64,000 nucleotides of DNA, from assembly GCA_039105265.1 (NCBI GenBank), contig JAPFFF010000019.1, positions 2,574,501-2,638,500 of the forward strand. The letters are read 5' to 3'. The notes beneath the pieces were generated by a model, which did no database searches, had not been told where the DNA came from, and worked only from the letters and a program-made list of their open reading frames with translations. Source of the DNA: Tritrichomonas musculus. Lineage: Eukaryota; Parabasalia; Tritrichomonadida; Tritrichomonadidae. Shown here one piece after another: positions 57,877 through 64,000 of the stretch (position 1 is the stretch's first letter; each line of letters starts with the position of its first letter). The position numbers and the translations under genes were made by a program.

Positions 57877-58227
57877 ATGTCTGAGTTAAGAGAAATAATA
57901 AAACACATTGAAGAAATACATAAATTACTTTTGATATTAGAATCAAAACAAGAAGTAAGTGAAGAAGAAGAAACAAATGAAGAAGCAAATACAGAAGCAA
58001 ACCATAAAAGAACGCGTTCAATATTCAATTCATCAAAGTTCTTGAACAAGGATGAACGTGAAAAAGTTTTAGAATTTTTGGATGATAAAGTAATGAATGA
58101 TATAAATAAGTTGCCAGGACATAAAAGGTGTTCATATACACAAAACTTATTGAAAGACAAATTGAAGTTAAATGTATCATCTTATATGATTAATAGATTG
58201 TTGGCATTTAAGAACAACAAAGAATAA
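57877..58227 (+). CDS. Small protein with conserved basic C-terminal domain, 116 residues (B)
   Basis: MSELREIIKHIEEIHKLLLI is followed by a Glu-rich linker, then TRSIFNSSKFLNKDEREKVLE ... NKLPGHKRCSYTQNLL ... SSYMINRLL, shared with A (3514-4020) and C (36698-37000). It is divergent from the polymerase gene. The linker region is unlike A's although the flanking genes are almost identical, another patch of A/B difference. Confidence 0.76.
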   Translation: MSELREIIKHIEEIHKLLLILESKQEVSEEEETNEEANTEANHKRTRSIFNSSKFLNKDEREKVLEFLDDKVMNDINKLPGHKRCSYTQNLLKDKLKLNVSSYMINRLLAFKNNKE

Positions 58228-58248
58228 AAATATCATTTAATTAATTTG

Positions 58249-58258
58249 TTTATTTTTG
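58249..58258 (+). promoter_or_regulatory. Candidate promoter motif TTTATTTTTG
   Basis: It ends seven bases before the ATG at 58266; same context as 3483-3492 in element A. Confidence 0.5.
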
Positions 58259-58265
58259 GTTTAAA

Positions 58266-58511
58266 ATGAATAGTGCAATTAAAGGTTTGAGTTGTGATAC
58301 ATCATCTTTACACGCTCAGTTTCGAATAGTTAAAGACAAGATATTCAATGAATGTATGAATTCTGAAGATGATGCATTAAGCGAGAAGTTTGATAAAATG
58401 ATTCACATATTGTCGATATATAAACAACTATTTAATGATATTGAATCGATTAAAATACAATTAAGAGCTATTGATGAACGTATCAAATCAGCTGAACAAA
58501 TGACTTTGTAA
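58266..58511 (+). CDS. Small helical protein, 81 residues (B)
   Basis: Nearly identical to 3231-3476 (MNSAIKGLSCDTSSLHAQF ... ERIKSAEQMTL). Mostly helical, with likely coiled-coil character in its second half. Function unknown; found in A and B only. Confidence 0.75.
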   Translation: MNSAIKGLSCDTSSLHAQFRIVKDKIFNECMNSEDDALSEKFDKMIHILSIYKQLFNDIESIKIQLRAIDERIKSAEQMTL

Positions 58512-58565
58512 ATGAATCATTGAATGACTCATCATTAATGTTGTTTTATTTTTATTCAAACATTC

Positions 58566-59141
58566 ATGGCATTATCAAAAGCTCGTATTCTTTCCAGTGA
58601 GAACGATGCATCAGTTAAGCAGGAACAATCAACCAGTATTAATATAAACATCAAACCAAAGCAACCACAACCAGTTGAATATCCATCAGTTCAACCATTA
58701 CCACAATCATCTCAAGCCACAAATTTTACTATACCTCAGATGAGTGGAGTATATCAATCACAGCATCCAACAAACAACGTTTCCCTAGAAAGAGGTATCA
58801 GTGATATTGGAGCTGATATAACAGAACTTGAAACCAAAAACAAATTCCTTGAGATATTGTTATCAATCTATGAAACAAACCCAATAAAAGTCAATGATTT
58901 ATTGATTTGTCATTCAAATACATTAATGGAACTCATCAAATTACTAACACAAGCAGATAAAGTTGAATTGATTGTCAATGATGATTGTGCGTGTAATGGT
59001 TGCGTTTCTCGTTCCAAATATCTTTTAATTGATAGGATATTGGTGTACAAAAATAATGAATCAAATGACTTGAAATACAAATATAATAGCATTTATACCG
59101 AACTCATTAGACACAACATTTCATTAAAAACATGTATTTAA
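58566..59141 (+). CDS. Conserved element protein with Cys-rich segment, 191 residues (B)
   Basis: The first third (MALSKARILSSENDASVKQE, the Pro/Gln linker) is close to A's copy. The second half differs much more and is nearer in detail to C in places (LICHSNTLMELIKLLTQADKVEL versus C's LVCHSNSLMELIKILTRADKVEL). The Cys segment reads CACNGC. A TTTTATTTTTATTCAAACATTC leader precedes the start, as in A. Role unknown. Confidence 0.8.
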   Translation: MALSKARILSSENDASVKQEQSTSININIKPKQPQPVEYPSVQPLPQSSQATNFTIPQMSGVYQSQHPTNNVSLERGISDIGADITELETKNKFLEILLSIYETNPIKVNDLLICHSNTLMELIKLLTQADKVELIVNDDCACNGCVSRSKYLLIDRILVYKNNESNDLKYKYNSIYTELIRHNISLKTCI

Positions 59142-59151
59142 AAACTAATAA

Positions 59152-59283
59152 ATGATATATGAAATATTAGTTGTTTCATTATTAACAGGTTTATTTTTAG
59201 TGAAGATTGTTGAAGTATCTTTAATGATGCCTGACAAAGAACCAGAACTCAGTGAAGAGATAAGAACAAAAATGTATTCATGA
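59152..59283 (+). CDS. Small single-pass membrane protein, 43 residues (B)
   Basis: MIYEILVVSLLTGLFLVKIV forms one membrane helix; the polar tail ends PELSEEIRTKMYS. Three substitutions from A's peptide. It sits between the Cys-segment gene and the ATPase, 24 bases before the latter. Confidence 0.8.
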   Translation: MIYEILVVSLLTGLFLVKIVEVSLMMPDKEPELSEEIRTKMYS

Positions 59284-59307
59284 AGAGCTTTAACGAAAAC
59301 TAAAGAA

Positions 59308-60222
59308 ATGAAACGTTTCATGAAACCCACTCAGTTTAATTATAATGAGATTTTATTCTCTAGTGGTTCTGATTATGATGATGACCAAATGAGTTTTGCA
59401 TTTGAATATGAATCATTCAAGCCAACAGTTAATGAAACAACATTTAATATTGATGACGAGATGAATAAAGCATATCAACGCAATGAATCAAAAATAAAGA
59501 ATGAATCAATCAGACCAATCGCAAACGGTATTTATTCATATTACAATTCATTGAACATACTCGTTGGTCAGCAAGGTAAAGGAAAGAGTCATATAATGCT
59601 ACGAGATGTTATTCAAATGTCTCGAATGAAGAACGCTGGCTTTCATTTAATTGTTTATGTATCACGAAACGGAACAATCAATGATGCAACATTCGAAAGC
59701 CAACGCGAATTGATACAGCTACCAATAAAAACTGTTGCTGACAGCAATGCTGAAGAATATCTTAAACAACTTGATTTATATAAAGAATTGTATAACAAAT
59801 ATTCATCAACACCAAAAATAGTAATCGATGAAAAGAAGTTAAACGATATGTTTGAGTTTCTTCATATCAATAAACTAGGTCAACCAAATAAACCACTAAA
59901 TACTATCATTCTTTGTGAAGACTTCTTGAAATCGAAACTAATTAAATCATCCTATTTTATCAATACCATCAGTCAGCTTCGACATAAGAATCTAATCATA
60001 TTCGTTAACATCCAGTTCTTCAAAGCTTTAACAACAGAATGGAAAAATAATGCAACATCATTCTTCATCTTTAGTGGTTATTCACGACAGAAACTCGGCT
60101 ACATATATCAACAAGTTCCATTTCCAATAGATTTCGAAGAGCTATGGAATCGATACAGAACAATGAAAGCACATCAATTCGTTTTAATCAATGTTCGAAC
60201 TAATAACCTTTCATTCATCTAA
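59308..60222 (+). CDS. FtsK-HerA/A32-type genome packaging ATPase (B)
   Basis: The 304-residue protein starts MKRFMKPTQFNYNEILFSS and has Walker A GQQGKGKSH, Walker B-type ILCEDFLKS, SQLRHKNLIIFVNIQFF and ATSFFIFSGYSRQKLGY. It is nearly identical to A's copy but without the ten residues encoded by the 30-bp insert, so it shows the unfilled site. It looks whole and overlaps the convergent 152-residue gene by 12 bases. Confidence 0.92.
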   Translation: MKRFMKPTQFNYNEILFSSGSDYDDDQMSFAFEYESFKPTVNETTFNIDDEMNKAYQRNESKIKNESIRPIANGIYSYYNSLNILVGQQGKGKSHIMLRDVIQMSRMKNAGFHLIVYVSRNGTINDATFESQRELIQLPIKTVADSNAEEYLKQLDLYKELYNKYSSTPKIVIDEKKLNDMFEFLHINKLGQPNKPLNTIILCEDFLKSKLIKSSYFINTISQLRHKNLIIFVNIQFFKALTTEWKNNATSFFIFSGYSRQKLGYIYQQVPFPIDFEELWNRYRTMKAHQFVLINVRTNNLSFI

Positions 60223-60669
60223 TACAATTTGTTGTTGAACACCAACAAACAGTTGTGGTGTATTGATATTATATTTTTGTCTCATTTGTTCAATGAGTTC
60301 TTTTGTTTTCTTATCATTAACTTTCCTGATACTGTAATTATAATACTTGTATTCTTTAAATGATTGCTCTTCATTTGAACCTTCAACGAAGAACTCAATA
60401 GATGTTGTTGATATTCTTCTTCTAACATTTGATGTTAATGTTATATATTCGAGCCCGAGTTCAACAATCTTATCATAATATAATCGTTTGAATTCATTAT
60501 CTTTGTTCTTCAATGATATGTATATCACTTTAGATTTATATGCAGCCTTTCCACAAGGTATTGGATATCTATCACACAGAATTGAGAAATCACATTGTTT
60601 GAACTTCTCTGATTCATCCAACATATCAATAAGTGAATTGATGTAATCATAAACTTTTGGTGTTGACAT
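60211..60669 (-). CDS. Conserved element protein of unknown function, 152 residues (B)
   Basis: Almost identical to 1028-1486 (MSTPKVYDYINSLIDMLDE ... PQLFVGVQQQIVLDE). It keeps the 3' overlap with the ATPase. The leader before its start (T-rich, then TTTCATGATAAAGAT) matches that of the A copy. Confidence 0.84.
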   Translation of the reverse strand: MSTPKVYDYINSLIDMLDESEKFKQCDFSILCDRYPIPCGKAAYKSKVIYISLKNKDNEFKRLYYDKIVELGLEYITLTSNVRRRISTTSIEFFVEGSNEEQSFKEYKYYNYSIRKVNDKKTKELIEQMRQKYNINTPQLFVGVQQQIVLDE

Positions 60670-60739
60670 ATCTTTATCATGAAATTAAAAAACAAAAAAC
60701 AAAAATAAAAACGTCATTGAAGACACTTCAGATATCTTT

Positions 60740-60946
60740 TTAATAAATGAGCTCTTCAAGTTCAGCAATTAATTCAGCAGGACCGTTGAATTTCTTTAGT
60801 TGTTCAATAAAGTGATTTATCTCTTTTAGTACTCCGTCAACAACATCATCATTATCGTAGAGGTATTTTAATGCAGGTCTCCATCCTTTTAGCTTTTTGT
60901 TGATTCTATTAATGAGGATGCTTAATTGTTCGGCTTGGTTTGACAT
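60740..60946 (-). CDS. Small protein next to the terminal repeat, 68 residues (B only)
   Basis: MSNQAEQLSILINRINKKLKG is followed by KEINHFIEQLKKFNGPAELI; it is predicted helical and slightly basic at the start. A TTTTTTATTTTTTTATCAGC leader precedes the ATG. No copy is seen in A or C, where this position holds the terminal repeat. Unknown function; coding is plausible from the leader and composition but has no comparative support. Confidence 0.55.
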   Translation of the reverse strand: MSNQAEQLSILINRINKKLKGWRPALKYLYDNDDVVDGVLKEINHFIEQLKKFNGPAELIAELEELIY

Positions 60947-61011
60947 TATAAATTGCTGATAAAAAAATAAAAAATTTTTGAAAGTTCTATTTTTCGTTAT
61001 TTTTCGTTGTT

Positions 61012-61193
61012 GTTATTTTTGGGAGTTTGTCAATTTATTCAAAATTTGTCTATGCCATTTTGTGAAAGTTTCGAGGGCTAATTTTGAAAAAGTGGCGATT
61101 TTTTGAGTCATGTAGCTGAGGTTTGGGGTCTGTAAACCCTATGACAAGGGGGTCATTTTTTATCCCCCCTCCAGACGGTCCACTATTACTACT
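61012..61193. repeat. Right terminal repeat of element B (visible 182 bp)
   Basis: It aligns with the outer 182 bases of element A's ends (80-261), with differences clustered in about 20 central bases, and ends GGTCCACTATTACTACT. It lacks the cargo gene and inner end copy seen in A. The matching left repeat lies outside the window, so its full length is not known. Confidence 0.85.
61013..61111 (-). CDS. Possible 32-residue micro-ORF in element B's end
   Basis: Starts MTQKIATFSKLA and ends LNKLTNSQK, with the same length as in element A although the middle residues differ. See 162-260. Coding is unproven. Confidence 0.35.
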   Translation of the reverse strand: MTQKIATFSKLALETFTKWHRQILNKLTNSQK

Positions 61194-61199
61194 TACCAG
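61194..61199. repeat. Probable target site duplication of element B (right copy only)
   Basis: TACCAG follows ACTACT directly. By analogy with A and C it should be duplicated at B's left end, which is outside the window. Confidence 0.6.
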
Positions 61200-62897
61200 T
61201 AAGATTTTTCATCCATACTTCAAATGAATCATTTGTTTTACCAGCAATGCGTTCGGTTTGCCATAATTTCTTATAAGGGTCTGCTTTAACAAGACGGAAT
61301 CCATTAATTATAACAGGTTTACCACGAGTATCAACAATAACGATGTCCTCTACTTTGTCGCCATTTAAGTCACAAATTGGATTACCAAGAGGGTCTAATG
61401 TGTCTCTCCTTGCAGGAATTAATCGATATAATGGATATCCATTTTTATCAAATTTCTTCTTACAATAGGCTTCTGCGCCATCTCTTGTAGCACATTTTGG
61501 AGAGAATTTAATACGATAATTACCATTAATAAGAATATCAAATAATTCCCCTCGGAATTTACTAACATCAATACTTTGTTTATTTTCGAAAATGTATAAG
61601 TCATTTAAACGTTTTTGTGAAGCTTCAAATGTTTTACCAGCACGTTTACCAGTTGGGACAGACTGCATATAATTGCTTTTAAATTCATCAGTATCGATTG
61701 GAGATACACCTTCTGGTGCTGCAATATCAACATTAAATAAATCTTCGTAGTTTTCAGAACTAAGTACGGGTTTTTTAGATGGTGATTTAAATACAGGCTT
61801 TGACATTGATTTAGGAATGGAAAAATATTCATTATCAACATTATTATCGTCAGAACTTTGTGAATCAGCACTTTCAGTGTCGCGAAGCGCCATGTTCGAA
61901 GAACTGCCGGACATGGAATGTTCACTATTCATGTTATAAAATATTTCTCGGTCACCATTTTCTATAATATACTTTATTAATTGTTTGAGCTTCTTTTTGT
62001 TTTTAGGCTCAGTTGTTTCTTCAAATATGTTTGTTTCGCGTATTGCATCATGTAATTGTAATACAAGTTTTTTTACTCTGATGTCAGAATCATCTTTGGG
62101 ATTTATAGCTCGATTATAATAACCATAAAGGTTTTCAGCAGTAAATTCATCGTTTAATAAGCCAAATTTCTTAAGTTGATTAGCATCAATTGTAGAAGAT
62201 TTATTGTAAGCATCTAATAATTGTTGACCTTCTTGATTAGTTTCTGCTATCTTTTTCATTGTTTCAATATTGGTTTTCCTTCTAATATTCTCAAATTGCA
62301 TTAGGTTATTTATATTATCTGATGCCTCATTGTTTTTATGTGAGTCTATATTATTTGTCAATGATTTGACAAGTGATTGAATCTGTGCGGTATCTTTTTT
62401 ATTGAATACTGAATACTTCTCTGAGTCATCAGCAATACGATAAAATAATTGTAAAGCATTAATATGATTACTATCAAGTATAACTAAATTATTAAGTGAT
62501 TCAATGTCTTTATTAAGTCGATTTCTGAAATAATGGTCTGCTAAATCAGGCTCCTCCTCCTCTTCAATTGTGGAATGGAAACAGGTTTTTCTTTATTTTT
62601 CAGATAGTTAGTTAAATCAATAAAGTAATTCGCTTTTGAATCAAGTATTTTAGCTAATTCATTTTTTTGTCTTGAAGTTCCTTTAGGCTTTGCGTTATAT
62701 TTATCAAGCATATCTTTTAAATTTGTTTTTACATCTTTGACATAGTTACGAGGATTCTTAAGATACTCAATAATATTACCAATAATTGTTGTTATTTGTG
62801 TTAACTTACTATTTTGGAACATGAATATGAGCATATCTTGATAGTCCCTTTTTTTTACTTCGTTTAGTATGAAATCTTCGTTTATGTTTGTTATCAT
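61194..62897 (-). pseudogene. Large structural protein with DLNGD loop (D), interrupted by B, about one break
   Basis: The N-terminal part (MITNINEDFILNEVKKRDYQD) parallels element C's protein. Further on the family segments LINGNYRIKFSPKCATRDG, DLNGDKVEDIVIVDTRG and IINGFRLVKADPYKKLWQ are present. The gene is cut by element B and has about one break besides. It is divergent from the fibre gene with 14 bases between starts. Confidence 0.82.
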
Positions 62898-62911
62898 TTA
62901 TTATTCCCAAA

Positions 62912-64000
62912 ATGTTCACGATAGAACAAGCGGGTACTATAAAAAAAGTAAATACAATTGATGAATTGATAATAGAATATATCAAGAAATATGCTTGTAC
63001 ACATTTGTGTCCGGGAACCAATGGTTCCTGCCAATGCAATAACGGAAATAATTTAGGGTCAAGCTTGAATACTGAGGAATTGAAAGAATTATTAAAACCA
63101 TATGCGAAGCTTACGAATCTTGATGAGTATGCAAAGCTTACGAACTTAAGTGAGTACGCTAAAGCGCAGGACTTACAGTCTTACGCGAAAACAACTGATT
63201 TATTCGATTATTTGAAAACAGAGGAATTCAATAAAGAATTATTAAAGTATGCTAGTAGTGAAGAAATTGAAAACGCTGTTAATACATTACGTGATTACGT
63301 TGTTAACAATTTTGCATTATCAACTGACATACCTGAGGTACCTACAGATTTGGTTAATGAATCTGCTTTATCAACTGCTTTGGAACCATATGCAAAGCTT
63401 ACGAACTTAAGTGAGTACACGAAGACTCAGGACTTGCCAGATATGACATTGTATGCAAAAAAAGAAGACATTCCTGAGATACCCACAGTTCTCAAAAATA
63501 GTGAGTTGCAATTGAACATAAAAGACCAAGTATCAGACGAAATGTTTCAGAAATTGATGGCTGATGATGTTAACCCATTATCAGCTCAAGCATCAATGTG
63601 TTTAACAAGTATGGCGGCTAATGAAGGTCTTCAAGCGGCTTTGGATTCTTGTGCCAGAGAATATGTTTCAAAAGAAGACCTCCCAAAGATTATTGAGCAA
63701 GTGAAAAGCGAAATCCCAGAAATCATTGAGGGTCAAACAACAATTCAATTCACAATCGCCAATAATACAATTCTTGATTTGGATTACGACCCATATCATA
63801 TACTGATTGAGCAATATGGGTTAGATATTGTCTCATCAGACAGTTACTATACGGCCCATTATGTTCACGCAGACTATTCGTACAATGACAATGATGATAA
63901 TCTACCCTCTCAGATACTGTGTATGGAAGGAAGTGATTCTAGTCTTTGGATACTATATCAATCACATGAATTAATTAATCCAGGAACTGGTGAAACACCA
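62912..64000 (+). CDS. Fibre protein (D), continues past the window
   Basis: The frame is open from ATG at 62912 to the window edge (363 codons). MFTIEQAGTIKKVNTIDELI is the shared anchor. A short Cys-rich stretch follows (CTHLCPGTNGSCQC), then a repeated shaft (PYAKLTNL and SEYAKxxDL units about eight residues long), YALSTDIPE-type repeats, and the block TTIQFTIANNTILDLDYDPY related to the A and B fibres. The Cys-rich stretch is not seen in the other fibres and could cross-link a trimer. Confidence 0.78.
   Translation, partial: MFTIEQAGTIKKVNTIDELIIEYIKKYACTHLCPGTNGSCQCNNGNNLGSSLNTEELKELLKPYAKLTNLDEYAKLTNLSEYAKAQDLQSYAKTTDLFDYLKTEEFNKELLKYASSEEIENAVNTLRDYVVNNFALSTDIPEVPTDLVNESALSTALEPYAKLTNLSEYTKTQDLPDMTLYAKKEDIPEIPTVLKNSELQLNIKDQVSDEMFQKLMADDVNPLSAQASMCLTSMAANEGLQAALDSCAREYVSKEDLPKIIEQVKSEIPEIIEGQTTIQFTIANNTILDLDYDPYHILIEQYGLDIVSSDSYYTAHYVHADYSYNDNDDNLPSQILCMEGSDSSLWILYQSHELINPGTGETP

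Larger units (their letters stand above)
1..61193. mobile_element. Polinton/Maverick element B, interrupted by A and C, about three breaks
   Basis: B occupies 1-79, 22417-31780 and 52705-61193. Its right end (ACTACT at 61193) is visible; the left end is before the window. Its gene order matches A read in the opposite direction. It carries capsid, integrase, fibre, polymerase and ATPase genes, with about three breaks besides the two large insertions. Since A and C both lie inside it, B arrived first. It sits inside a gene of element D. Confidence 0.9.
61194..64000. mobile_element. Polinton/Maverick element D, partial, host of element B
   Basis: Beyond B's end the sequence resumes inside a gene of the DLNGD structural family, followed by a divergent fibre gene that leaves the window. 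This is the standard neighbour pair of the other elements. Neither terminal repeat is visible. Its proteins are distinct from those of A, B and C, so it is a separate lineage. It must predate B. Confidence 0.85.

Noticed and set aside
1-64000. CRISPR array, rRNA genes or bacterial operons
   Set aside because: No regularly spaced repeats, no rRNA-like sequence, and gene content is that of Polintons.
1-64000. Ciliate Tlr elements as the source
   Set aside because: TAA and TAG are used as ordinary stops throughout, which does not fit a ciliate code with reassigned stops.

Overview
The window is made up entirely of Polinton/Maverick elements: large (about 21-22 kb) capsid-coding DNA elements that use a protein-primed family B polymerase. 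No sequence that clearly belongs to the host is visible. Genes are intronless and AT-rich, and they end in TAA, TAG and TGA, so the standard code applies and ciliates are unlikely. One fibre protein carries a BspA-like (DUF285) leucine-rich block, a family hugely expanded in Trichomonas vaginalis, whose genome is also known to be packed with Mavericks. A trichomonad host is therefore my best guess, but it is an inference.

Layout: four elements are nested. Element B supplies the backbone at 1-79, 22417-31780 and 52705-61193, and its left end lies before the window. Element A (80-22416) sits inside B's major capsid gene, flanked by the 6-bp duplication GACCTT. Element C (31781-52704) sits inside B's HNH endonuclease gene, flanked by TACGTG. 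B itself sits inside a large structural gene of a fourth element D (61194-64000, running off the window). Insertion order was therefore D, then B, then A and C. All ends begin AGTAGT and end ACTACT. A and C look nearly whole, with about one visible break each. B is interrupted by A and C and has about three further breaks. D is only partly visible.

Gene content per element: packaging ATPase, protein-primed polymerase (with a zinc-finger segment, a tentative OTU-like domain and an HNH domain built in), retrovirus-like integrase, double-jelly-roll major capsid protein, a small amphipathic protein resembling adenovirus pVI, a long modular fibre, a large structural protein with a DLNGD loop, several small conserved proteins, and accessory KilA-N and HNH genes that occupy interchangeable slots. 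A and B are close relatives and look like mosaics of each other. C is a more distant lineage whose ATPase module lies at the opposite end.

Other structure: A and B carry 30-bp twin-hairpin repeats inserted in frame in genes or in spacers, with unfilled sites visible between copies. The inverted repeats of A contain a cargo gene bracketed by two copies of the element-end sequence. A and B ends share a 32-codon open frame. A TTTATTTTTG-like motif lies just upstream of many start codons and is a candidate promoter.
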